From an uncultured Sutterella sp. (GTDB lineage Bacteria > Pseudomonadota > Gammaproteobacteria > Burkholderiales > Burkholderiaceae_F): DNA of 15,016 nt. Positions within the stretch are counted from its first letter, which is position 1. Each line of letters starts with the position of its first letter. This document shows, piece after piece, positions 8,866 to 15,016 of this stretch. Where the stretch lies: assembly GCA_900552545.1 (NCBI GenBank), contig USAL01000040.1, positions 1 through 15,016 on the forward strand, read 5' to 3'. The notes beneath the pieces are model-generated. The model did no database searches. It was not told the DNA's origin and was given only the letters and a program-made list of their open reading frames with translations. Both the position numbers and the translations under genes were made by a program.

Positions 8866-9516
8866 CTAGAGCGGTACGCCGAGCGCAATGAACTGCTCGC
8901 GCAGCCGCACGGCCTGATGGCGGTACGTCAGGCGCGAGGCGGTGACGATCGCCTGCAGCTGTGAGAGGGCCATTTCGAAGTCGTCGTTGACGATGACGTA
9001 CTCAAATTCCGGGGCGTGGGCGATTTCGGCGCCGGCACCAAGAAGGCGCCGGGCAATGGTCGCCTCGCTGTCGGTGCCGCGCTTGTGCAGGCGCGCTGAG
9101 AGCGTATCGATCGAGGGCGGAAGGATGAAGATGCCCACCGTGTCGGGAAACTTCGAGCGCACCTGGCGCGCGCCCTGCCAGTCGATTTCAAGCAGCACGT
9201 CGCGGCCGGCGGCCATCTGCTCTTCGATCCAGATGCGGCTCGTGCCGTAGTAGTTGCCGTGCACGAGCGCCGATTCGAGGAACTCGTCGCGCGCCTTCAT
9301 CGCTTCAAATTCCTCGACCGTGACGAAGTGGTATTCGCGGCCGTTTACCTCGCCCGGGCGCGGCGCACGGGTGGTGTGCGAGATCGAGAGCATGAGCGAG
9401 TGGTCGACGTTTAAAAGCGCGGCGACAAGCGAGCTCTTGCCGGCGCCCGAGGGAGCCGTCACCATGAAAAGTCTGCCGTGGTAGCGCGGCAAGGGAGTCG
9501 AAGGTGCGTTGGACAT
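8866..9516 (-). CDS. gmk: Guanylate kinase
   Basis: Gmk phosphorylates GMP to GDP with ATP, an essential step in GTP (and so ppGpp) supply. The 216-residue protein has the P-loop APSGAGKSS at 21-29, the GMP-binding segment SHTTRAPRPGEVNGREYHF at 46-64, DVLLEIDWQGARQVR at 106-120, and the lid/R-rich region HKRGTDSEATIARRL at 144-158. The length is normal (E. coli 207), with a nine-residue extension ahead of the core. The ATG at 9516 is the natural start, although only weak ribosome-binding sequence precedes it. It is the first gene of the leftward gmk-rpoZ-spoT series and is divergent from the decarboxylase gene. I found no strong promoter for it; a weak TTGCTT-17-AAAAAT pair lies on the minus strand near 9670-9700. 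Confidence 0.98.
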   Translation of the reverse strand: MSNAPSTPLPRYHGRLFMVTAPSGAGKSSLVAALLNVDHSLMLSISHTTRAPRPGEVNGREYHFVTVEEFEAMKARDEFLESALVHGNYYGTSRIWIEEQMAAGRDVLLEIDWQGARQVRSKFPDTVGIFILPPSIDTLSARLHKRGTDSEATIARRLLGAGAEIAHAPEFEYVIVNDDFEMALSQLQAIVTASRLTYRHQAVRLREQFIALGVPL

Positions 9517-9610
9517 GTTCGAAGATGCGCCGGCGTGAGCCTGGAGCCAAAAAAACTTGCGAATTCAAAAGGATGTCGCATTTTAAGGCATCGCGCCGGT
9601 TTCGTTTGAC

Positions 9611-9655
9611 GCGAAGTGCTTCGCTGCGGGGATGGCTTTTGAGCGCTCCATCCCC
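9611..9655. other. Two adjacent dyads upstream of gmk
   Basis: GCGAAGTGCTTCGC (9611-9624) has two 6 bp arms. Four bases later GGGGATGG (9628-9635) pairs perfectly with CCATCCCC (9648-9655) around a 12-base loop. Neither has a T-run, so they are not intrinsic terminators. They lie 95-139 bases upstream of gmk and about 45-90 bases upstream of the predicted decarboxylase promoter, so they could be operators or leader RNA structures for either gene. Confidence 0.45.
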
Positions 9656-9697
9656 GGCGCGGGACGAAATTTTTCAAGCTCCGCGGGCGAAAAGCAA

Positions 9698-9726
9698 TTG
9701 GCGAAGATGCGCAATCCCTTTATGAT
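9698..9726 (+). promoter_or_regulatory. Candidate sigma70 promoter for the amino-acid decarboxylase
   Basis: TTGGCG (9698-9703, 4 of 6) and TATGAT (9721-9726, 5 of 6) are separated by the optimal 17 bp. The predicted start is near 9733, giving a leader of about 254 bases before the decarboxylase ATG. It is the best promoter match I find in the divergent spacer. Confidence 0.55.
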
Positions 9727-9736
9727 CCTTGTTGAA

Positions 9737-9754
9737 CAATGATTGGAATCATTG
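9737..9754. promoter_or_regulatory. 18 bp palindrome, candidate operator
   Basis: CAATGATTGGAATCATTG has perfect 8-base arms around a 2-base centre. It lies from about +4 to +21 relative to the predicted start site, a classic repressor position. It superficially resembles a Fur box half-site pattern (AATGAT/ATCATT), but the spacing is wrong for Fur, so the regulator is unknown. Confidence 0.5.
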
Positions 9755-9759
9755 AAATA

Positions 9760-9785
9760 GGCCCGACGGGCCGCCGTCAGTTTTT
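9760..9785 (+). terminator. Possible leader attenuator: two mutually exclusive hairpins before T5
   Basis: GGCCC (9760-9764) can pair with GGGCC (9768-9772). Alternatively GACGG (9765-9769) can pair with CCGTC (9774-9778), followed two bases later by TTTTT (9781-9785). The two folds share bases, so only one can form. The second is a short terminator-like hairpin. The stems are only 5 bp, so the signal is modest. Confidence 0.35.
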
Positions 9786-9787
9786 GC

Positions 9788-9817
9788 CTGCGCGGGGAGC
9801 CTTCAATCCCGGCGCAG
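9788..9817 (+). other. Stable hairpin in the decarboxylase leader
   Basis: CTGCGC (9788-9793) pairs with GCGCAG (9812-9817), and after one mismatch GGGA pairs with TCCC, giving about 10 pairs with an 8-base loop. No T-run follows. It lies just after the possible attenuator and would be part of the long 5' leader. Confidence 0.45.
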
Positions 9818-9841
9818 TGCCTTTAGCGCTTTTGAGCTTTC

Positions 9842-9889
9842 GATCATCTTTTGATCATCTTTTGATCATCTATTGATCGCCCTTTGATT
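9842..9889. repeat. 11 bp tandem repeat with GATC in each unit
   Basis: Units begin at 9842, 9853, 9864, 9875 and (degenerate) 9886. The first two are GATCATCTTTT, the third GATCATCTATT, the fourth GATCGCCCTTT, and the fifth begins GATTTTT. The 11 bp period puts each unit nearly on the same face of the helix. Four GATC sites fall within 37 bp. It lies about 100 bp before the decarboxylase start, inside the predicted leader. Confidence 0.75.
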
Positions 9890-9986
9890 TTTCCGGGCAC
9901 CCCTTCAGGCTTCCCGCCGCTGCGACTGCGGCCCGGGGGCAATGGGGGTTTTCGTGTGTTTTTGAGCCTTTTTGAGTTCTTGCACC

Positions 9987-12239
9987 ATGTTCAAATACCA
10001 TTTCCCGATCGTCATCATTGATGAGGACTACCACTCGGAGAACGTCTCCGGCCTCGGCATTCGCGACCTCGCGCAGGCCATCGAGGCGCAGGACATCGAG
10101 GTGAGGGCCGTGACCGCGTTCTCGGACCTCACGAGTCTTGCGCGTCAGGCAAGCCGCGCCTCGGCCTTCATCGTGAGCATGCACGACGACGACTTTGCCC
10201 GACCTGACGAGGAGAGCCAGGTGGTGCAGGAGCTGCGCGACTTCGTGCACAAGGTGCGCGCGGCCAATCCCGACGTGCCGATCTTCCTGTACGGCGAGAC
10301 GCAGACGGCGCCGAGCATTCCCAACGACGTCACCCGCGAGCTGCACGGCTTCATCAACATGTTCGAGGACACGCCCGACTTCGTGGCGCGCTACATCGTG
10401 CGCGAGGCCAAGGAGTACCTCAAGAGCCTGCCGCCGCCCTTCTTCCGGGCGCTCACGCACTACGCTGCCGACAGCTCCTACTCCTGGCACTGCCCGGGGC
10501 ACTCGGGCGGCGTCGCGTTTTTGAAGAGCCCCGTCGGGCAGATGTTTCACCAGTTTTTCGGTGAAAACATGCTGCGCGCCGACGTCTGCAACGCCGTCGA
10601 GGAACTGGGGCAGCTTCTGGACCACACGGGGCCGGTGGCGAAGTCCGAACAAAACGCCGCGCGCATCTTCGGCTGCGACAACCTCTTTTTTGTCACGAAC
10701 GGCACCTCGACCTCCAACAAGATCGTCTGGAACTACACCGTTGCGCCCGGCGACAACGTGGTGGTCGACCGCAACTGCCACAAGTCGATCCTGCACGCCA
10801 TCACGCTCACCGGGGCGATTCCCGTCTTTCTGATGCCCACGCGCAACCACTACGGCATCATCGGACCGATCCCGCAGTCGGAGTTTGAGTGGGAGACGAT
10901 CGAGCAGAAGATCGAGAAGAACCCCTTGATCAAGAACAAGAAGGCCAAGCCCCGGATCATGACGCTCACGCAGTCGACCTACGACGGCATCGTCTACAAC
11001 GACGAGGTGATCAAGGAAAAGCTCGACGGCAAGGTCGACATTCTGCACTTTGACGAGGCGTGGCTGCCGCATGCGGCCTTCTCGTCGTTTTACAACGACA
11101 TGCACGCCATCGACCGCAACAAGGCGCGAACGAAGAAGAGCCTCGTTTTTGCAACTCATTCCACCCACAAGCTTCTTGCGGGCATTTCACAGGCAAGCCA
11201 GATCTGCATCCAGGACTCCGAAACCGAAAAGCTTGACCGGGCAAGCTTCAACGAAGCCTTCATGATGCACACGTCGACGTCGCCGCAGTACGCCATCATC
11301 GCAAGCTGCGACGTCGCCGCGGCGATGATGGAAGGCCGTGCGGGGACGGCCCTCGTTGAAGACTCCATTGCCGAGGCCGTCGACTTCAGGCGCGCCATGC
11401 GCGAGGTGGGCGTCAACTACCACGACTGGTGGTTTACGGTCTGGGGACCGGACAAGCTTCCTGAAGAGGGCTACGGCACGCAGGCCGACTGGATGCTCAA
11501 GTCGAACGACGACTGGCACGGCTTCGGGGACGTGGCCGAGGGCTTCAACATGCTCGACCCGATCAAGGGCACGATCGTCACGCCCGGCCTCTCGGTCAAG
11601 GGCGACTTCGCCGACACCGGCATTCCGGCCGCGGTGGTGACGAAGTACCTCTCCGAGCACGGCATCATTGTTGAAAAGACGGGCCTTTACTCGTTTTTCA
11701 TCATGTTTACGATCGGTATCACCAAGGGCCGCTGGAACACGATGGTGACCGAGCTGCAGCAGTTCAAGGACGCCTACGACGCCAACGCTCCGCTCTGGCA
11801 CGTGATGCCCAAGTTCATCGCCGCCTTCCCGGCCTACGAGAACCTGGGCCTGCGCGACCTCTGCCAGCAGATCCACGAGGTCTACCGCAGCTACGATGTG
11901 GCGCGATTGACGACGCAGATGTACACCTCGGAGATGATTCCGGCCATGCGCCCGACCGACGCCTACGCGAAGTTTGCGCACGGCGAGGTTGACCGGCTCC
12001 CCATCGACGAGCTCGAGGGGCGCGTCTCGGCCGTGCTTCTCACACCGTATCCGCCGGGAATTCCGCTTCTGGTGCCGGGCGAGCGCGTCAACGCCAAGAT
12101 CGTCGAGTACCTGCGCTTTGCCCGCGACTTTACGCGCCGCTTCCCGGGCTTTGAGAGCGACGTGCACGGGCTCGTGAAGGTGCCGCAGCCCGACGGAACC
12201 ATCAAGTACATGCTCGACTGCGTGCGCGAGTCGAACTGA
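9987..12239 (+). CDS. PLP-dependent arginine/lysine/ornithine decarboxylase (AdiA/LdcI family)
   Basis: This large fold-type I decarboxylase converts a basic amino acid to its diamine or agmatine plus CO2, consuming a proton; relatives act in acid resistance or polyamine synthesis. The 750-residue protein has an N-terminal receiver-like wing domain (about 1-135), then SWHCPGHSGG, the NGTSTSNK phosphate-binding region, DRNCHKS, HFDEAW, and THSTHKLLAG with the PLP lysine at 395. The C-terminal domain has YPPGIPLLVPGE. The length equals that of E. coli AdiA (about 755). HFDEAW is AdiA-like, while NGTSTSNK and SELG-like segments recall LdcI, so the substrate is not settled. I start at the ATG at 9987; the in-frame TTG at 9972 would add five unconvincing residues. 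The ribosome-binding sequence is weak. The following gcvT-like gene is 45 bases away. Confidence 0.95.
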   Translation: MFKYHFPIVIIDEDYHSENVSGLGIRDLAQAIEAQDIEVRAVTAFSDLTSLARQASRASAFIVSMHDDDFARPDEESQVVQELRDFVHKVRAANPDVPIFLYGETQTAPSIPNDVTRELHGFINMFEDTPDFVARYIVREAKEYLKSLPPPFFRALTHYAADSSYSWHCPGHSGGVAFLKSPVGQMFHQFFGENMLRADVCNAVEELGQLLDHTGPVAKSEQNAARIFGCDNLFFVTNGTSTSNKIVWNYTVAPGDNVVVDRNCHKSILHAITLTGAIPVFLMPTRNHYGIIGPIPQSEFEWETIEQKIEKNPLIKNKKAKPRIMTLTQSTYDGIVYNDEVIKEKLDGKVDILHFDEAWLPHAAFSSFYNDMHAIDRNKARTKKSLVFATHSTHKLLAGISQASQICIQDSETEKLDRASFNEAFMMHTSTSPQYAIIASCDVAAAMMEGRAGTALVEDSIAEAVDFRRAMREVGVNYHDWWFTVWGPDKLPEEGYGTQADWMLKSNDDWHGFGDVAEGFNMLDPIKGTIVTPGLSVKGDFADTGIPAAVVTKYLSEHGIIVEKTGLYSFFIMFTIGITKGRWNTMVTELQQFKDAYDANAPLWHVMPKFIAAFPAYENLGLRDLCQQIHEVYRSYDVARLTTQMYTSEMIPAMRPTDAYAKFAHGEVDRLPIDELEGRVSAVLLTPYPPGIPLLVPGERVNAKIVEYLRFARDFTRRFPGFESDVHGLVKVPQPDGTIKYMLDCVRESN

Positions 12240-12284
12240 TGAACGGATGCCGGAAGGCACCATTGCAAGGAAAGAACACGAAAA

Positions 12285-13196
12285 ATGACCAACGAAATCG
12301 AGCTTGTTTTGTTTGAAAAGGCGCCGGTGACGGTGCTCACGGTCGACGGCGCGGGCAGGTTCCTGGCGCGGCTCTTGGCGGGCGACGTCAAGAAGATTCC
12401 CGAAGGGGGCGTCGTGCGCAGCGTCATGATGAACGCCACGGGCGGCATCATCGGCGTGCCCTGGGTTGCACGTACCGGCAACACGTCCTATGAGTTGATT
12501 CTGGCCGCCGACAACGCCGATGCCGAACAGGCCTGGGTGCGGCAGGTGAGCGTTGCCTTTGACGCTGAGGTGGGGTGCGAGAGCCTCGCGGGCTTTTACT
12601 TCGTGGGCAAGCTCCCCGTGGCCGAGATCGCACTCAAGCCGCAGACGATGGTGAAGGCTTCGGGCCTGCGCTTCATCGACATGGGCTGGATGTCGCTTGC
12701 AGTCGGCCCCAAAGAGGCCATTGATGCGCTCTACGGCAACCTTCTTGCGGCGGGCGCCAAAAAGGGCGAGCAGACGGGGTTTGATGCGCTGCGCATCTTT
12801 GCGCGCGAGCCTGCGATGGGCCTTGAGCTTGACGAAGGCGCAAGCCCGCTTGAGACGGGGCTTGAAGAGGCGCTTGACTTCTCCGACCCCGAGCGCATCT
12901 TCATCGGCCGCGCGTTGGCGGAAGCGCGCGCCGCTTCGGGCAAGCACCTGCGCATGCAGCTTGTGGCCTTTGACGTTGCCTTTGATCCCTCGCTTCTGAT
13001 CGAGGTGCCCTCGGTGGTGATCGACGACGTCGACTATCCCTTGACGAGCATCGCGCGCGTGCCCGAAGGCCCCTTTACGGTGGGTCTGGTGCGGCTGCCG
13101 CTTTCGGTGAAAATCGGCGATCGGGTAAAGACCGTCGTGCGCACTGATCCGCGCGTCGTCTGCAACGGCGCGCTCGTGGTCGACCGACAGATCTGA
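12285..13196 (+). CDS. Divergent GcvT-fold (aminomethyltransferase-like, folate-binding family) protein
   Basis: The 303-residue protein resembles glycine-cleavage T protein. VTVLTVDGAGRFLARLLAGDV (15-35) matches the early GcvT domain. GGIIGVPWVARTGNTSYELILAADN (53-77) matches GG-I-DDL-V...LVVNA, and GFDALRIFAREPAMGLELDEGASPLETGLEEAL (165-197) matches the ALRLEAGMxLYGxEMDExxxPLEAGL region. The usual DD, including the catalytic Asp, is GV here (57-58), and LEAG is replaced by IFAR. The first ~40 residues of normal GcvT are missing (usual length ~364). No gcvH or gcvP is nearby. I therefore doubt it runs the standard glycine cleavage step; it may be a relative with another folate or one-carbon role. 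A good AAGGAAAG (12268-12275) precedes the ATG. It is 45 bases after the decarboxylase and probably co-transcribed with it. Confidence 0.82.
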   Translation: MTNEIELVLFEKAPVTVLTVDGAGRFLARLLAGDVKKIPEGGVVRSVMMNATGGIIGVPWVARTGNTSYELILAADNADAEQAWVRQVSVAFDAEVGCESLAGFYFVGKLPVAEIALKPQTMVKASGLRFIDMGWMSLAVGPKEAIDALYGNLLAAGAKKGEQTGFDALRIFAREPAMGLELDEGASPLETGLEEALDFSDPERIFIGRALAEARAASGKHLRMQLVAFDVAFDPSLLIEVPSVVIDDVDYPLTSIARVPEGPFTVGLVRLPLSVKIGDRVKTVVRTDPRVVCNGALVVDRQI

Positions 13197-13202
13197 TCCA
13201 AG

Positions 13203-13260
13203 GAGAAGTCCGTCAGTGCCTGAACGGTCGTCCTTTTATGCGACGGTTCAGGCGCTTCTC
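13203..13260 (+). terminator. Long stem-loop after the gcvT-like gene (probable transcript end without T-run)
   Basis: GCCTGAACGGTCG (13218-13230) pairs with CGACGGTTCAGGC (13241-13253) with a single G/G mismatch around a 10-base loop. An outer GAGAAG (13203-13208) can pair with CTTCTC (13255-13260). It begins seven bases after the stop codon. No T-run follows, so it may be an RNA-stabilising structure rather than an intrinsic terminator. Confidence 0.5.
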
Positions 13261-13307
13261 AGGGCAATTTCCGAGGGGAGGTTCGACTCTCCCAGCATTC
13301 CAATCAA

Positions 13308-13339
13308 TTGGCGCTTCATTTGACGCTCAATTGACGCTT
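13308..13339. repeat. Three phased copies of TTGRCGCTY upstream of sdaA
   Basis: TTGGCGCTT (13308), TTGACGCTC (13320) and TTGACGCTT (13331) recur at 12 and 11 bp steps. They end about 38 bases before the sdaA start. A weak promoter-like TTTAAT (13338-13343) follows. Spacing near one helical turn suggests a protein-binding array, but this is inference. Confidence 0.5.
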
Positions 13340-13377
13340 TAATCGAGCACAACTTTTTCTCGCGGACGTTCGCAATC

Positions 13378-14778
13378 ATGGCCAGCAGTGTCTTTGATCT
13401 CTTCAAGGTGGGCATCGGCCCGAGCTCAAGCCATACCGTCGGCCCCATGCGGGCGGCGCTTCTTTTCGTGCATGAGCTCGAAAGCCGCAATTGTCTTGAT
13501 CGCACGGCGCGCGTTTTCTGCGAGCTCATGGGAAGCCTCGGCGCCACGGGGCGCGGGCACGCGACCGACGGGGCCGTCATGCTGGGGCTGATGGGATTTT
13601 CTCCGGCTGAAATCGACACCACGTGCGTGCCGACGGTTTTGGAGCGCGTGGCGAAGACCGGGCGGCTGGAGCTTGCCGCGAAAAAGGCGGTGCCTTTTGA
13701 TCGCGAGCGCGACATCGTCTTTTCTCCCGAAAAGGTTGTGACGTTTCGCACCAACGCCATGAATCTTGCGGCGATTGACGCATCGGGAAACATCCTTTAC
13801 GCCCGGCGCTACTACTCGGTGGGCGGCGGCTTCATCGTGGCGGCAAGCGCCAGGAATCCCGAAGTACCCGAGGTGCCCCCGCGCATTCGCGCCGATGCCG
13901 AGCGCGATCTTGCTTATCCGTACGCCAATGCGGCCGAGTTGATTGCGCATGCCGTGCGGGAAAAGACCTCCATTGCGGCCATCGTGCGCGCCAATGAAAA
14001 TGCCTCGGCAAGCAATGAAGAGATCGACGCAAGGCTCGATCACGTCTGGAGCGTGATGCAGGAAGCCATCGACCGGGGGCTGGCCGCAGACGGGGTTCTG
14101 CCGGGGCCCTTGAAGGTCGAGCGGCGTGCCGCAGGGCTTGCGCGGCGGCTTGCGGGCCGCACCGTCGAGCACGACCCCATGGTGGTGCTCGATTGGGTGA
14201 ACGCCTGGGCCTTTGCCGTGAGCGAGGAAAACGCCTGCGGCGGCCGCCTTGTCACGGCGCCCACCAACGGGGCGGCGGGCGTCGTGCCCGCGGTTTTGAA
14301 ATACTTCACGACCTTTTTTGCCAAGACGCGCGCAACGCCCGAGGCCGTGCGCGACTTTCTTCTGACGGCGGGCGCCATCGGCATGCTCTACAAGCAGAAC
14401 GCCTCGATCTCGGGAGCGGAAGTGGGTTGCCAGGGCGAAGTGGGCGTGGCCTGCTCGATGGCCGCCGGTGCGCTTGCGGCCGTGCTGGGCGCAACGCCCG
14501 GACAGGTTGAAAACGCAGCCGAAATCGGCATGGAGCACAACCTCGGAATGACCTGCGACCCGGTTGCGGGGCAGGTGCAGATTCCCTGCATCGAGCGCAA
14601 TGCGGTGGCAGCCGTCAAGGCGATCAACGCGGCGCGCTTGGCGCTCAACGGCACGGGCAAGCATGTCGTGAGCCTTGATGCGGTGATGCAGACCATGTAC
14701 GACACGGGCTGCGACATGATGGACAAGTACCGCGAGACGAGCCGCGGGGGACTGGCCGGCAATTTCATCGAGTGCTGA
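13378..14778 (+). CDS. sdaA: L-serine ammonia-lyase (L-serine dehydratase), single-chain iron-sulfur type
   Basis: SdaA deaminates L-serine to pyruvate and ammonia using a [4Fe-4S] cluster. The 466-residue chain starts SVFDLFKVGIGPSSSHTVGPM, the hallmark of the beta domain. The alpha domain carries TAPTNGAAGVVPAV and the cluster cysteines Cys351 (VGCQGEVG), Cys393 (MTCDPV) and Cys404 (IPCIERN). The last residue is Cys466. The 351-393-404-466 spacing matches the cluster ligands and C-terminal tail Cys that I recall for the Legionella enzyme, where the tail occupies the active site. Both domains are in one chain, unlike the split Gram-positive form. No clear Shine-Dalgarno sequence precedes the ATG. 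It is 181 bases after the gcvT-like gene, with a hairpin between, so it may have its own promoter. It may feed pyruvate from serine in an asaccharolytic lifestyle. Confidence 0.97.
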   Translation: MASSVFDLFKVGIGPSSSHTVGPMRAALLFVHELESRNCLDRTARVFCELMGSLGATGRGHATDGAVMLGLMGFSPAEIDTTCVPTVLERVAKTGRLELAAKKAVPFDRERDIVFSPEKVVTFRTNAMNLAAIDASGNILYARRYYSVGGGFIVAASARNPEVPEVPPRIRADAERDLAYPYANAAELIAHAVREKTSIAAIVRANENASASNEEIDARLDHVWSVMQEAIDRGLAADGVLPGPLKVERRAAGLARRLAGRTVEHDPMVVLDWVNAWAFAVSEENACGGRLVTAPTNGAAGVVPAVLKYFTTFFAKTRATPEAVRDFLLTAGAIGMLYKQNASISGAEVGCQGEVGVACSMAAGALAAVLGATPGQVENAAEIGMEHNLGMTCDPVAGQVQIPCIERNAVAAVKAINAARLALNGTGKHVVSLDAVMQTMYDTGCDMMDKYRETSRGGLAGNFIEC

Positions 14779-15016
14779 TGCTGCAGGAGAAAAGGTTTCT
14801 CCAACAGGTTGCCCCGCAGCCCGGGCCGTGATGCAGAGTGGTTGAGAAGTTGCGTCAGGGGTTTGTTCCTGCGCTTGTCCTGAGCTCCCGACAAGCGCAT
14901 GGGCAAAGGATGAAGACCTTTGTCAGGCGGTTGTCTGCCGGGGATGACGGCGGGATCCTGGGATCCGAGGGTGAATCAGTATGGGGAGGCGGGGCGGATG
15001 CTGCCGGTTCGTTGGA
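14779..15016. other. 238 bp non-coding end region with several hairpins
   Basis: No supported gene. Visible structures are: GGAGAAA/TTTCTCC (14786-14802, 7 bp stem, 3-base loop); a perfect 10 bp stem TGCGCTTGTC/GACAAGCGCA (14870-14899, 10-base loop); CAAAGG/CCTTTG (14904-14922); and two GGATCC sites two bases apart (14953-14966). None has a T-run on either strand, so which of them ends the sdaA transcript cannot be said. Confidence 0.6.

Noticed and set aside
8568..8888. Minus-strand frame of 106 codons with a hydrophobic stretch in the gmk-rpoZ spacer
   Set aside because: It overlaps the end of gmk, has no ribosome-binding site or family resemblance, and the predicted rpoZ promoter lies within it.
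9737..9754. Fur box reading of the palindrome
   Set aside because: The half-sites look similar, but the centre is too long to fit the 19 bp Fur pattern, so it is listed only as an unknown operator.
9870..11168. 432-codon open frame on the minus strand over the decarboxylase start
   Set aside because: Its protein is composition-biased (Arg, Val, His, Asp) and is a shadow of the decarboxylase gene.
11187..12947. 586-codon open frame on the minus strand across the decarboxylase and gcvT-like genes
   Set aside because: It is antisense to two clearly recognisable genes, has no domain I know, and long antisense frames are expected in GC-rich DNA.
13276..13303. tRNA T-arm-like sequence (GGTTCGACT with flanking stem, then AGCATTCCA)
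   Set aside because: The T-stem needs a mismatch or a wrong loop size, there is no acceptor partner or anticodon arm upstream, and no integrase nearby to make it an attachment site. Perhaps a chance match or old remnant.
13426..14664. 412-codon open frame antisense to sdaA
   Set aside because: The plus-strand protein is an unambiguous SdaA; the antisense product has no recognisable motif.

Overview
The window looks like chromosomal DNA of a GC-rich betaproteobacterium. A Sutterellaceae-type (Burkholderiales) gut bacterium is my best guess. This rests on the high G/C at third codon positions, the gmk-rpoZ-spoT block facing greB (an arrangement I associate with Burkholderiales), and the character of the proteins. 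It is an inference from gene content, not a database result. I see no transposase, integrase, CRISPR array, rRNA or complete tRNA. Twelve protein genes are well supported.

Region 1 (3-5074, + strand) is the end of a surface-polysaccharide (O-antigen type) locus. It holds a 5'-truncated membrane nucleotide-sugar 4,6-dehydratase of the WbpM/FlaA1 class, an SDR-type nucleotide-sugar epimerase/reductase overlapping it by 4 bases, a CreA-family lipoprotein, and a Wzm/Wzt-type ABC exporter. The two SDR enzymes probably make a 6-deoxy-HexNAc nucleotide sugar. Wzm/Wzt would move a lipid-linked glycan across the inner membrane.

Region 2 (5163-9516) is housekeeping. greB (+) converges on the leftward genes gmk, rpoZ and spoT. 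These couple GTP supply (Gmk), RNA polymerase (omega, GreB) and (p)ppGpp signalling (SpoT). Two hairpin-plus-T-run terminators are visible on the minus strand, one after spoT and one between rpoZ and spoT that ends almost at the spoT ribosome-binding site. The 302 bp between gmk and rpoZ has a candidate promoter and related repeats.

Region 3 (9517-9986) is a 470 bp divergent spacer. It holds a good sigma70-like promoter, an 18 bp palindrome just after the predicted start site, two possible overlapping hairpins followed by T5, a further strong hairpin, and an 11-bp-periodic GATC repeat.

Region 4 (9987-14778, + strand) is amino-acid catabolism: a large PLP-dependent Arg/Lys/Orn decarboxylase, a divergent GcvT-fold protein that lacks the usual catalytic Asp, and a single-chain iron-sulfur L-serine dehydratase. 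The last 238 bases hold hairpins but no gene I can support.

No clear new biological system is present. The most unusual items are the decarboxylase leader with its regulatory architecture, and the apparently non-canonical GcvT homologue between the decarboxylase and SdaA.
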